This document shows positions 1-7,603 of a stretch of 9,847 nucleotides of DNA, one piece after another (the first letter of the stretch is position 1; the number at the start of each line of letters is the position of its first letter). The stretch spans positions 1 to 9,847 of the forward strand of contig CALMWO010000388.1 of the NCBI GenBank assembly GCA_937873805.1, in the 5' to 3' direction. A model generated the notes under the pieces. That model searched no databases. It saw nothing but the letters and a program-made list of their open reading frames with translations, and was not told the origin of the DNA. The position numbers were made by a program, and so were the translations under genes. Source of the DNA: an uncultured Hyphomonadaceae bacterium. GTDB lineage: Bacteria > Pseudomonadota > Alphaproteobacteria > Caulobacterales > Hyphomonadaceae.

Positions 1-1
1 C

Positions 2-1669
2 GCACGCACGTCGTACGCATCGGCTGACGACAGCCTTGCCAACTCGCTGATCGGCGCGACGAAGGCAGGCGACTGGTCGGCGATGCTCGCCTACACGCGC
101 CGCGACACGCACGAGACGGAAAACCAGGGCACGGTTGCGACGCCCGATACCCGTCGCACCGCGGCGAACCCGAGCGAGGGCGAGTCGGATTCCTATCTCG
201 CGAAAATCGTCTGGGCGCCGGGCGAGACGCATCGCTTCCGCCTGACGTTCGACCAGCTCGACAGCGAAACCAGCTTCGACGTGCTGTCTGGGCAGTACTG
301 GCTGCCGGCGAACGGCAACACCAACCCTGTGGTTCCGGGCACCGCGGTCTTGAACCTGACGGCGAACGACACGCTCAGCCGCTCGCGGCTGACCTTCGAT
401 CACAAGATGGATTTCGGCGCCGGGTTCTGGCGTTCGGCGCAATGGGCCGTCTACACGCAGGACAGCGACACGCGCCAGCTCACCACCGAAGACCGCAACG
501 TGTCTGCCGACCGCACGCGCGACAACTATTTCAACAACGAAGTCTGGGGCGCCAACGGCCAGGTCGAGATGGGGTTCGACACGGGCTGGGCCAGCCACCG
601 CCTGATCGCGGGCGCTGACTATTTCGAGCTGGAACAGGATGGCATCCGTTCAGGCACCGTGCCGACGCCGCCGGACGTGTTCCCGACGCGCGCCTTCCCG
701 CTGACCGAGTACTCGCTGACGGGTCTCTACGTGCAGGACCAGATCTCTTTGCTCGATGGCTCGATGCTGGTCTATCCGGCGCTGCGTTACGACTCCTACG
801 AACTCAATCCGAAACTGGACCCGCTCTATCCGACCGTCGTGCCCGCCGCGCCTTCGGATGACAGCCACATTTCGCCGAAGCTGGGCATTGTCGTGTGGCC
901 GAGCGATTGGCTGGGCGCGTTCTACAATTACTCGGAAGGCTACAAGGCGCCGGAACCGAGCCAGGTGAACAACGGGTTCTCCAACCTCGCCTTCGGTTAC
1001 ACCTCGATCGCCAACCCGGACCTGAAACCGGAATCGAGCCAATCGAACGAGATCGGCCTGCGCGTGCGCAATATCGAGCAGCTTGGCGCCACGCTCTCCG
1101 GCGAAGTTGTGGTGTTTTCGATCGATGCGAGGGACTTCATTTCGCAACAGGCTGTCTCGGGCGCGGGAACGGCTTCCGATCCGCTGATCTACCAGTACAT
1201 CAACCTCACCGATGTCAGCATCGACGGCGTTGAAGTTCGCGGTCAGGCCAAGTGGGACAATGGCGTCAGCGTTCGCTTTGCCGCCTCCACAGCTGAAGGC
1301 AAGGTGCGTAGCGGGACCAACGCAGCGCTTGAAAGCGTCGATCCGGCCAAGCTGGTGACGGGCGTCAACTATGACGATCCGTCGGGCGTGTTCGGCGGCC
1401 AGATCGTTGCGACGTTCGTCGACGGCAAGGACCTTGGCGATGTTGTCGCCACGACGGCCTTCCGTCCGCCATCCTTCTCGATCGTGGATATCACCGCATA
1501 CTGGAACGTCACCGAGTGGGCGACGCTGCGCGCCGGCGCGTTCAACGTCACCGACGAGAAATACTGGTGGTGGAGCGACGTTCGCGGCCTGGCTTCATCG
1601 TCCACGACACGCGACGCCTATACACAGCCGGGCGCCAACTATTCGGCGTCCCTCACACTGAAATACTAG
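2..1669 (+). CDS. TonB-dependent outer-membrane receptor, haem/haemoglobin type, 5' partial
   Basis: This is the C-terminal 555 residues of a TonB-dependent receptor; the frame is open back to the left edge, so signal peptide, TonB box and plug domain lie outside the window. What remains is beta-barrel: alternating aromatic/polar strands joined by long Asp/Asn/Ser-rich loops. Family marks are a Y-S-E-G-Y-K-A-P segment (about 929-952, where haem receptors carry FRAP), NPDLKPE (from 1013), and near the C-terminus KYWWWSDVRGL (1559-1591), a haem/haemoglobin-receptor-like ending. The protein ends in an aromatic residue (Tyr) after a final amphipathic strand, as barrel assembly requires. Such receptors import iron complexes or haem using TonB-ExbBD energy. 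The His usually found between FRAP and NPNL in haem receptors is not seen here, so the substrate is uncertain. It converges on the PhoR-like gene. Receptor family is sure; ligand is a guess. Confidence 0.9.
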   Translation, partial: ARTSYASADDSLANSLIGATKAGDWSAMLAYTRRDTHETENQGTVATPDTRRTAANPSEGESDSYLAKIVWAPGETHRFRLTFDQLDSETSFDVLSGQYWLPANGNTNPVVPGTAVLNLTANDTLSRSRLTFDHKMDFGAGFWRSAQWAVYTQDSDTRQLTTEDRNVSADRTRDNYFNNEVWGANGQVEMGFDTGWASHRLIAGADYFELEQDGIRSGTVPTPPDVFPTRAFPLTEYSLTGLYVQDQISLLDGSMLVYPALRYDSYELNPKLDPLYPTVVPAAPSDDSHISPKLGIVVWPSDWLGAFYNYSEGYKAPEPSQVNNGFSNLAFGYTSIANPDLKPESSQSNEIGLRVRNIEQLGATLSGEVVVFSIDARDFISQQAVSGAGTASDPLIYQYINLTDVSIDGVEVRGQAKWDNGVSVRFAASTAEGKVRSGTNAALESVDPAKLVTGVNYDDPSGVFGGQIVATFVDGKDLGDVVATTAFRPPSFSIVDITAYWNVTEWATLRAGAFNVTDEKYWWWSDVRGLASSSTTRDAYTQPGANYSASLTLKY

Positions 1670-1681
1670 CGCTGGGGCGCA

Positions 1682-1739
1682 AGAGAGCGCGCCGGTCACG
1701 GGACACTCCAGCGTCCTCCTGACCGGCGCTCTTTCGTTT
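1682..1739 (+). terminator. Rho-independent terminator after the TonB receptor gene
   Basis: An inverted repeat lies 15 bp after the receptor stop codon. Arm GCCGGTCA (1691-1698) pairs with TGACCGGC (1720-1727), and the outer AGAGC (1684-1688) pairs with GCTCT (1728-1732) across a 2-nt bulge. The loop is long, about 21 nt. The downstream arm runs into TTTCGTTT, so it works best for plus-strand transcripts. There is no T-run on the other side, so it is not a good terminator for the convergent kinase gene. It reaches the kinase stop codon. Confidence 0.65.
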
Positions 1740-3117
1740 ACTGAACGTCCGACATCGGAAGCACGACGCCGAAGGCCGAGCCACGGCCGGGTTCACTTTC
1801 GACGACGAACTCGCCGCGGTGGCGCTGAACGACATGCTTCACGATGGCGAGGCCAAGGCCAGTGCCTGGCTTCAGGCCGCGGCCCTGATCGACGCGGTAG
1901 AAACGCTCGGACAGGCGCGGCAGATACTGGCGTTCGATGCCCGGGCCTGCGTCCGTAACACGCAGCACGGCGAAGCTGGCGGCATTGCTGGAGGCCGGCG
2001 CTGACGCGATCGACATGCGGCCGGCCTCTTCCCAGCGGCGGCCGGCGATGGCGGATGCTTCGCCTGCCCTTACATCTGCAAGCACCTCGATATCGACGGC
2101 GCTGCCTTTCTCGGAATACTTCAGGGCGTTGTCGATCAAATTCTGGACAACCTGCGTGAGCTCGTCGCGCGCGCCGGTGACGTTGACCGGGGCTGATGCG
2201 CCCGTGATGCGAAGCTCGACGCCACGCTCTTTCGCAACAAGCGCCAGCGCGTCGCGGGCTTCGATGACGATGGACGCAAGATCGGTCTGACCTTCGGGCG
2301 GCCGGTGTTCGACCAGCTCGATGCGCGACAGGGACAGAAGATCGCTGATGAGGCGGCGCATCCTGTCGGCCTGCCCCTGCATGATCTCGAGGAATCGATC
2401 GCGCGCTTCGGGATCGTCGCGCGCCGGACCGCGCATGGTTTCGATGAAGCCGGAGAGCGAGGTCAGCGGCGTGCGAAGCTCATGGCTGGCGTTGGCGAGG
2501 AAGTCGACGCGCGCCATCTCCATGCGCTTGATGTCGGTGAAGTCGTGCAGGCTGAGCAGCACGCCCGCGCCCAGGGGCGAGGCCACGCAGGCGAAGTGGC
2601 GATCCGTCTCGTCGCGCTGGACGATCTCGAAGCGCTGCACAGCGCCGGTGCGACGTGCAGCGTCCACCGCGTCGAGCAGTTCGGGACGGCGGACCACGGC
2701 GGTCAGCATTGGGCCCGCTGTGGTTATACGAAGCTCCTTGCGTGCGGCGGCGTTCGCGCCCTCCACCTTGCCTTGCGAGTCGATATACATCGCAATTTCT
2801 GGCAGCGCTTCGATCAGGGCGACGCGGAAACGCCGCTCGGTTTCCAGTCGGGCGCGCGTTGCGGCGGCGGCGTCTTCGTTCTGCGCTGTTCCCGCGTCCA
2901 CCGTGGGATCGACGGTGCCGAACAGCCAGCCGACGCAGACCGCAACCACGATCACGGCGCCGAGCGCTGCGGCAAGCCAGGTCGCCTGCCCCGTCAGCGC
3001 CAGGACAAGCAGCACCGCGATGGCGGCGCCGCCGACGATACGAAAATCCTTTGCGCGCTTGCTCTGCCTCGTCTCCGAGGCGGTTGGAGGAGCGCCGATG
3101 TCGTTTGAATTGGCCAT
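1738..3117 (-). CDS. phoR: PhoR-like membrane sensor histidine kinase
   Basis: A complete 459-residue sensor kinase that should autophosphorylate and pass phosphate to a response regulator, probably PhoB for phosphate limitation. Order: short cytoplasmic N-terminus; two close transmembrane helices (about 27-43 and 47-67) with almost no periplasmic loop, as in PhoR; a PAS-like domain (about 95-190); the H-box with phospho-acceptor His212 in ASHELRTPLTSLSGF; the N-box NLIDNALKY (326-334); G1 DAGPGI (389-394); an F-box RLSERFYRVD (401-410) very like PhoR; and G2 GTGLGLAIV (418-426). All catalytic boxes look intact. An Ala/Ser-rich stretch (about 350-380) sits between N-box and G1 and is longer than usual. 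The ATG at 3117 has only a weak upstream AGG, but the Met precedes the membrane helices by a sensible distance. No pst genes, phoU or phoB are next to it: the downstream neighbour is the convergent TonB receptor and the upstream neighbour is a divergent peptidase. The histidine kinase call is sure; the PhoR assignment is likely. Confidence 0.88.
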   Translation of the reverse strand: MANSNDIGAPPTASETRQSKRAKDFRIVGGAAIAVLLVLALTGQATWLAAALGAVIVVAVCVGWLFGTVDPTVDAGTAQNEDAAAATRARLETERRFRVALIEALPEIAMYIDSQGKVEGANAAARKELRITTAGPMLTAVVRRPELLDAVDAARRTGAVQRFEIVQRDETDRHFACVASPLGAGVLLSLHDFTDIKRMEMARVDFLANASHELRTPLTSLSGFIETMRGPARDDPEARDRFLEIMQGQADRMRRLISDLLSLSRIELVEHRPPEGQTDLASIVIEARDALALVAKERGVELRITGASAPVNVTGARDELTQVVQNLIDNALKYSEKGSAVDIEVLADVRAGEASAIAGRRWEEAGRMSIASAPASSNAASFAVLRVTDAGPGIERQYLPRLSERFYRVDQGRGLKPGTGLGLAIVKHVVQRHRGEFVVESEPGRGSAFGVVLPMSDVQ

Positions 3118-3202
3118 TCTGACTACCTAGCGAAATCCGATTGATTTGTCGTGGCTTGGCCGAACGACGGACGGTTGGCTGTCCGGCCGATCGCCGACCG
3201 CG

Positions 3203-3232
3203 TTGACTTAGCGCGTCCGGCGGGGGAAATCG
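3203..3232 (+). promoter_or_regulatory. Candidate promoter of M13 peptidase gene 1
   Basis: TTGACT at 3203-3208 is a good -35 hexamer. An A/T patch AAATCGT at 3227-3233 lies where a -10 would be, though it matches the classic TATAAT poorly. The call rests mainly on the same layout (TTGAC, about 18-19 nt, AAATCGT) appearing in front of the next paralogous gene at 5440-5471. No transcript data are visible, so the start site is not fixed. Confidence 0.45.
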
Positions 3233-3248
3233 TGCGCACTGCCGCTGC

Positions 3249-3274
3249 TGCCGGCGAAGACATGACCCCAGAGG
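3249..3274 (+). promoter_or_regulatory. Conserved 5' leader block and ribosome binding site, gene 1
   Basis: The 11-mer TGCCGGCGAAG (3249-3259) and the ribosome binding site AGAGG (3270-3274) recur in the leader of the next gene with almost the same spacing (21 versus 20 nt from block to AGAGG). AGAGG is 7 nt before the ATG at 3282, which fixes that start. The 11-mer contains the palindrome GCCGGC. Its role, whether operator, mRNA element or duplication remnant, is unknown. Confidence 0.45.
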
Positions 3275-3281
3275 CTCACAT

Positions 3282-5324
3282 ATGAGAATGTCCCTGCTAC
3301 TTGCCGCGTCTGCGGTTGCCTTGCTTACCGCGTGCTCGCCGGAAGCGCCTGCTCCCGCTGCGGAAGCCCCGAAGGCCGCCATTGGCGCGTTCGGCATCGA
3401 CACCGCTGCGATGGATACGACGGTGAAGCCGGGCGACGATTTCTACAAATACGTCAACGGCACGTGGCTCGCGAACTTCAAGATGCCGGCGGACAAGACG
3501 CGCTATGGCTCGTTCGACGTGCTGCGCGATAAGTCGGAGAACGATGTTCACGCACTGCTTGAAGAGCTGAAGGCCACACCGCCGGCTGCGGGCTCCGTGC
3601 AGGAGAAAGTCGTCAATCTCTACAATTCGTGGATGGACGAGGCCGCCATCGAAGCGCGCGGGATCGAGCCGCTGAAGGCCGATCTGGATGCGATCAATGC
3701 GGCCAAGACGAAGGCTGACCTCGTCAAGCTGATGGGCAATATCGATTACGCCAGCCCGATCGGCCTCTACATCTCGCCGGATCCGGCTGATCCGACGAAG
3801 TACGTCGTGAACGTCACGCAGGCCGGCCTCGGCATGCCGGTGCGCGACTACTACCTGACCAAGAGCGAGAAGTTCGACACCTACCGCGCGGCCTACAAGG
3901 CCTATGTCACCAAGATTTTCGAATTGATCGGCGATGCGGCTCCGGCCGCATCCGCAGATGCGGTGATCGCGCTTGAGACGAAGCTCGCCAACGTGCATTG
4001 GGCGCCTGAGAAGCAGCGTGACGTGCAGGCGACGAACAACCCGGTTGACCGCGCCGGCCTGCAGAAGATGATCCCGTCGATCGACTGGAACGTCTTCCTG
4101 CCCGTGTCTGGTCTTGGCGACGTGCAGCATTTTGTCGTCAACGAGAAGTCCGCACTCGCGGACGGCGCAAAGCTGCTCGATACGCAGCCGGTTGATGCTT
4201 GGAAGAAGTATCTCGCTTTCCACGTCGCCAGCGACAACGCGACCACGCTGCCCAAGGCGTTTGACGACGCGAGCTTTGAGTTCTTCAGCAAGACGCTGCG
4301 CGGTCAGGAAGTTCAGCGTGATCGCTGGAAGCGTGGCGTGCAGATGCTCGACGGCCTGATCGGCGAAGGCGTGGGCGAACTTTATGTCGCCAAATACTTC
4401 CCGCCCGAGAACAAGGCGAAGATGGACGACCTCGTCGCCAACCTTCGCACAGCGATGGGCGAGCGCCTGAAAACGCTGGCGTGGATGGATGATGCGACGC
4501 GCGCCGAAGCGCAGAAGAAGCTTGGCACGTTCGATCCGCGCGTTGGCTATCCGGCGACGTGGCGTGATTACAGCGCCTATACCGTCGAAGCCGGCAAGCT
4601 GGCCGAGAATGTGCGCGCTGGACGCAAGTTCGAATGGAACCGTCAGGTCGCGCGTCTGGGTCAGCCCGTTGACCGCGCCGAGTGGGGCATGAACCCGCAG
4701 ACGGTGAACGCCTATTACAACCCGCTGGTGAACCAGATCACCTTCCCGGCCGGCATCCTGCAGCCGCCCTTCTTCGATCCCAACGCTGACCCGGCCGTGA
4801 ACTATGGCGCGATCGGCGCGGTGATCGGTCACGAGATGGGCCACGGCTTCGACGACCAGGGCCGCGAGTTCGACGAGACGGGCAAGATCCGCAACTGGTG
4901 GACGCCGGAGACGAACGCGAAGTTCCTCGAACAGACGACGAAGTTCGCGGCGCAGTATGATGCGTTCTGCCCGCTGGAAGGCGTCTGCGTGAACGGCAAG
5001 TTCACGATGGGCGAGAACCTCGGCGACCTCGGCGGCCTCGAGATGGCGTACACCGCCTACAAGCTGTCGCTGAAGGGCGAGGAAGCTCCGGTGATCGACG
5101 GCTTCACGGGCGACCAGCGCTTCTTCATGGCGCATGCTCAGGTGTGGCACGCGGCGATCCGTGACGACGCGCTGCGGAACCAGGTGCTGACCGACCCGCA
5201 TGCACCGGCAGCCGCACGCGGCTCGATCCCCGAGCGCAACATGGATGCCTGGTACGAAGCGTTTGGCGTGAAGGAAGGCGACAAGGAGTTCATCCCGCCC
5301 GCCGAGCGCGTCAAAATCTGGTAA
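3282..5324 (+). CDS. M13-family zinc metallopeptidase lipoprotein (gene 1 of 3)
   Basis: A 680-residue neprilysin/PepO-type endopeptidase that should cut peptides at the cell envelope using one zinc ion. The N-terminus MRMSLLLAAS is a lipoprotein signal with lipobox LLTAC; lipidated Cys18 is followed by Ser, so outer-membrane sorting is expected. An Ala/Pro linker follows, then the M13 N-terminal domain (from about residue 48, PGDDFYKYVNGTW) and the catalytic domain: substrate-binding NAYYNP (476-481), NQITFPAGILQPPFF, zinc site HEMGH (His517, Glu518, His521), and GENLGD, whose Glu578 is the third zinc ligand and Asp582 its partner. His640 and Arg646 match the neprilysin transition-state His and substrate-binding Arg. 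Cys563 and Cys569 may form a short disulfide loop. The chain ends in IW, as in the second gene, and length is normal for the family. The start is supported by AGAGG 7 nt upstream. It appears to be its own transcription unit, closed by a terminator. All key residues are present, so it is probably active; the natural substrate is unknown. Confidence 0.95.
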   Translation: MRMSLLLAASAVALLTACSPEAPAPAAEAPKAAIGAFGIDTAAMDTTVKPGDDFYKYVNGTWLANFKMPADKTRYGSFDVLRDKSENDVHALLEELKATPPAAGSVQEKVVNLYNSWMDEAAIEARGIEPLKADLDAINAAKTKADLVKLMGNIDYASPIGLYISPDPADPTKYVVNVTQAGLGMPVRDYYLTKSEKFDTYRAAYKAYVTKIFELIGDAAPAASADAVIALETKLANVHWAPEKQRDVQATNNPVDRAGLQKMIPSIDWNVFLPVSGLGDVQHFVVNEKSALADGAKLLDTQPVDAWKKYLAFHVASDNATTLPKAFDDASFEFFSKTLRGQEVQRDRWKRGVQMLDGLIGEGVGELYVAKYFPPENKAKMDDLVANLRTAMGERLKTLAWMDDATRAEAQKKLGTFDPRVGYPATWRDYSAYTVEAGKLAENVRAGRKFEWNRQVARLGQPVDRAEWGMNPQTVNAYYNPLVNQITFPAGILQPPFFDPNADPAVNYGAIGAVIGHEMGHGFDDQGREFDETGKIRNWWTPETNAKFLEQTTKFAAQYDAFCPLEGVCVNGKFTMGENLGDLGGLEMAYTAYKLSLKGEEAPVIDGFTGDQRFFMAHAQVWHAAIRDDALRNQVLTDPHAPAAARGSIPERNMDAWYEAFGVKEGDKEFIPPAERVKIW

Positions 5325-5346
5325 CCCAGACACGTCGAACGAACCG

Positions 5347-5383
5347 AGCCCGCGATTTCTCATGAAATCGCGGGCTTTTTCTT
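5347..5383 (+). terminator. Rho-independent terminator after gene 1
   Basis: A perfect 12-bp stem, GCCCGCGATTTC (5348-5359) with GAAATCGCGGGC (5364-5375), closes a TCAT loop and is followed by TTTTTCTT. It begins about 22 bp after the stop codon. It should end the gene 1 transcript, leaving the second peptidase gene to its own promoter. Confidence 0.93.
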
Positions 5384-5439
5384 GCCTGCCGGCGCGTTTC
5401 ACGCGCTACGCGCTTGATATTGTTATTCGATAAATTTCA

Positions 5440-5471
5440 TTGACACGCGTTCTGGCTCTGGGACAAATCGT
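5440..5471 (+). promoter_or_regulatory. Candidate promoter of M13 peptidase gene 2
   Basis: TTGACA (5440-5445) matches the -35 consensus exactly. ACAAAT (5463-5468) sits 17 nt downstream as a -10 candidate and overlaps AAATCGT (5465-5471), which is shared with the gene 1 promoter. The stretch just upstream (5411-5440) is strikingly AT-rich for this GC-rich window and could act as an UP-type element or hold an operator; it contains TTAT-tcg-ATAA (5423-5433). The terminator of gene 1 lies before it, so an independent promoter is needed. Confidence 0.55.
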
Positions 5472-5486
5472 TCCGACCGCCGCGAA

Positions 5487-5511
5487 TGCCGGCGAAGGCC
5501 ATCTCCAGAGG
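5487..5511 (+). promoter_or_regulatory. Conserved 5' leader block and start-deciding RBS, gene 2
   Basis: TGCCGGCGAAG (5487-5497) repeats the 11-mer in the gene 1 leader, exactly 22 nt after AAATCGT in both cases. AGAGG (5507-5511) is the ribosome binding site and lies 8 nt before the ATG at 5520. A longer GTG-initiated reading from 5511 would begin on the last base of this site, so the ATG is the better start. Confidence 0.5.
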
Positions 5512-5519
5512 TGTTCTCC

Positions 5520-7577
5520 ATGCGAATGAAACTTCTTCTTGCCGCTTCCGCGGCCGCCTTGCTTGCGGCGTGCTCGCCGAGCGAGCCGGCAGCGCCTGCG
5601 GCTGCTCCTGCGAAAGCCGCGATCGGCGAATTCGGCATCGACCTCGCCAATGCTGACGCGTCTGTGAAACCGGGCGACGACTTCTTCAAATACGCCAACG
5701 GCACGTGGCTCGCGACGTTCAAGATGCCGGAAGACAAGCCGCGTTACGGCGCCTTCGATGCGCTGGGCGAGAAGTCCGAAGCCGACGTGAAGAGCATCAT
5801 CGATGGCTTCGCTGCGGCACCCCCGGCGGCTGGCAGCAACGTCGCCAAGGCGGCGGACTTCTATGCGAGCTGGATGGATGAAGCGACGCTGGAAACGCGC
5901 GGCATCGAACCGCTGAAGCCATACCTTGATGAGATCAACGCCATCGCCGACAAGGCCGGCCTGCTCAAGGTTCTGGCGACGCCCGGCTATGCTGCGCCGT
6001 TCGGGCTCGGCATCGAAGCCGATACCGTCGACCCGACGCGCTATGCCGTGTGGGGCAGCCAGGCTGGCCTCGGCATGCCCGATCGCGAATACTATCTCGA
6101 CAAGTCCGAAGCGATGGCCAAGTACCGCGACGCGTACAAGGGCTATGTGACGAAGATCTTCGAACTGCTTGGCGACACCGCCCCGGTCAAGAGCGCCGAT
6201 GCCGTCATCAAATTCGAAACGGAAGCAGCCAAGGGCCAGTGGAAGCAGGAGGAGCTTCGCGTCACCGACAAGGCCTTCAAGGCCATGGACGCGGCGGCTT
6301 TCCAGAAGCTCGTTCCGAACATCGACCTCGCGAAGTTTGCGGCGGATGCGGGCCTGCCTGCCCTGAGCAATATGGTGGCGTATGGCGACACGTCGATCAC
6401 CGCCGGCGCCAAGCTGGTTGATACGCAATCGCTGGACACGTGGAAGAAGTACCTGACCTTCCACATCGCGTCCGACAACGGCGCCTACCTAACCAAGGCG
6501 TTCGACGATGCGCGTTTCGACTTCTTCAGCAAGACGCTGGCTGGCGTGACGGCAAAGCGCGATCGCTGGAAGCGCGGCGTGCAGCTGCTCGACCGCACCA
6601 TCGGCGAAGCGCTGGGCGAGGCCTATGCCGCGAAATTCTTCCCGCCGGAGAACAAGACCAAAATGGAAGCCCTCGTTGGCAATCTTCACACGGCGCTTGA
6701 AAGCCGCCTGAAGACGCTGGCCTGGATGGACGATCCGACCCGCGCAGAAGCGCTGAAGAAACTCGCCAACTTCGAGGTGCGCGTTGGCTATCCCAACAAG
6801 TGGCGCGATTATTCGGCCATGCAGGTCGACAAGGCCAAGCTGTTCGAGAATGTCATGGCGGCCAACAAGTTCGAATGGAACCGTCAGGTGGCGCGCTTCG
6901 GCCAGCCGGTCGACCGCGAGGAATGGGGCATGAACGCGCAGACCGTGAACGCGTCCTACAATCCGCTGATGAACCAGATCACCTTCCCAGCTGGCATCCT
7001 GCAGCCGCCCTTCTTCGACGTGAATGCTGACCCGGCCGTGAACTATGGCGCCATCGGCGCGGTGATCGGCCACGAGATCGGCCATGGCTTCGACGACCAG
7101 GGCTCAGCCTTCGACGACAAGGGCGTGCAACGCGACTGGTGGACTGCGGAGACGAAGGCGAAATTCCTCGCCGCCGCCGACCAGCTCAACAGGCAGTATG
7201 ACGGCTATTGCCCCTTCACCGACAAATGCATCATCGGCAAGCTGACGACCGGCGAGAACATCGGCGATCTTGGCGGCATGATCATGGCCTACACCGCCTA
7301 TCGCCAGTCGCTCAGCGGCGCGGAAGCTCCGGTGATCGAAGTGAACGGCGTCAAATACACGGGCGACCAGCGCTTCTTCCTGTCGTGGGCGCAAGTATGG
7401 CGCGCGACGGCGCGCGAAGAGATGGCGCGCCAGCTGCTGACCACCGATCCGCACTCGCCGCCGGAATACCGCGTCAACGGCGTCATGCCGAACATCGACG
7501 AGTGGTATGCCGCATTCAACGTGCAGCCTGGCGACAAGATGTACCTGCCGCCCGAAAAACGAGTCCGCATCTGGTAA
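5520..7577 (+). CDS. M13-family zinc metallopeptidase lipoprotein (gene 2 of 3)
   Basis: A 685-residue M13 endopeptidase, a close paralogue of the gene before it and probably active. The signal MRMKLLLAAS ends in lipobox LLAAC with lipidated Cys18, then Ser, so it should be anchored in the outer membrane; an Ala/Pro linker follows. M13 marks: PGDDFFKYANGTW (about 51-63), NASYNP (477-482), NQITFPAGILQPPFF, zinc site HEIGH (His518, Glu519, His522), GENIGD (Glu579 zinc ligand, Asp583), a Cys564/Cys570 pair, then His645 and Arg651 in DPHSPPEYRVNG, and a C-terminal IW. The aromatic residue after N-A in the substrate-binding motif of its sister is Ser here, which could change cleavage preference. 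The segment around the zinc site is almost identical to gene 1, whereas the N-terminal domain is more diverged. The start is ATG 5520, chosen over GTG 5511 by RBS position and by the match to the gene 1 N-terminus. It has its own promoter candidate and terminator. Substrate unknown. Confidence 0.95.
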   Translation: MRMKLLLAASAAALLAACSPSEPAAPAAAPAKAAIGEFGIDLANADASVKPGDDFFKYANGTWLATFKMPEDKPRYGAFDALGEKSEADVKSIIDGFAAAPPAAGSNVAKAADFYASWMDEATLETRGIEPLKPYLDEINAIADKAGLLKVLATPGYAAPFGLGIEADTVDPTRYAVWGSQAGLGMPDREYYLDKSEAMAKYRDAYKGYVTKIFELLGDTAPVKSADAVIKFETEAAKGQWKQEELRVTDKAFKAMDAAAFQKLVPNIDLAKFAADAGLPALSNMVAYGDTSITAGAKLVDTQSLDTWKKYLTFHIASDNGAYLTKAFDDARFDFFSKTLAGVTAKRDRWKRGVQLLDRTIGEALGEAYAAKFFPPENKTKMEALVGNLHTALESRLKTLAWMDDPTRAEALKKLANFEVRVGYPNKWRDYSAMQVDKAKLFENVMAANKFEWNRQVARFGQPVDREEWGMNAQTVNASYNPLMNQITFPAGILQPPFFDVNADPAVNYGAIGAVIGHEIGHGFDDQGSAFDDKGVQRDWWTAETKAKFLAAADQLNRQYDGYCPFTDKCIIGKLTTGENIGDLGGMIMAYTAYRQSLSGAEAPVIEVNGVKYTGDQRFFLSWAQVWRATAREEMARQLLTTDPHSPPEYRVNGVMPNIDEWYAAFNVQPGDKMYLPPEKRVRIW

Positions 7578-7603
7578 GCGGCTGACGTATAGCAATTAGA
7601 AAT

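Larger units (their letters stand above)
3118..3281. promoter_or_regulatory. Divergent intergenic region between the kinase and first peptidase genes
   Basis: This 164-bp gap must hold the starts of both divergent genes. The plus-strand promoter and leader candidates are listed separately. I could not pick a convincing minus-strand -35/-10 pair for the kinase gene. A direct-repeat PHO box (CTGTCAT-type) is not visible. A small CGGAC/GTCCG inverted repeat (3168-3172 and 3181-3185) is present but too short to interpret. Confidence 0.5.

Noticed and set aside
2305..3108. Plus-strand open frames of 267-269 codons opposite the kinase gene
   Set aside because: The minus strand holds an intact histidine kinase with all catalytic boxes. 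The plus-strand translations have low-complexity Arg/Ser/Ala composition.
3168..3185. CGGAC/GTCCG inverted repeat in the divergent region as an operator
   Set aside because: Five base pairs with an 8-nt loop are expected by chance in GC-rich DNA, and it is not repeated before the other genes.
3297..5402. 701-codon open frame on the minus strand opposite peptidase gene 1
   Set aside because: It is a shadow of strong GC-rich codon bias on the other strand. Its protein is Arg/His/Val-rich with no recognisable domain, while the plus strand encodes a full M13 protein with all motifs.
5511..5519. GTG start adding three residues to peptidase gene 2
   Set aside because: The GTG overlaps the AGAGG ribosome binding site itself. 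ATG 5520 has correct spacing and matches the MRM start of gene 1.
5406..6464. 352-codon minus-strand open frame opposite peptidase gene 2, and a similar one at 6489-7085
   Set aside because: These are the same kind of shadow and resemble each other only because the plus-strand genes are paralogues. No start signals or domains are seen.
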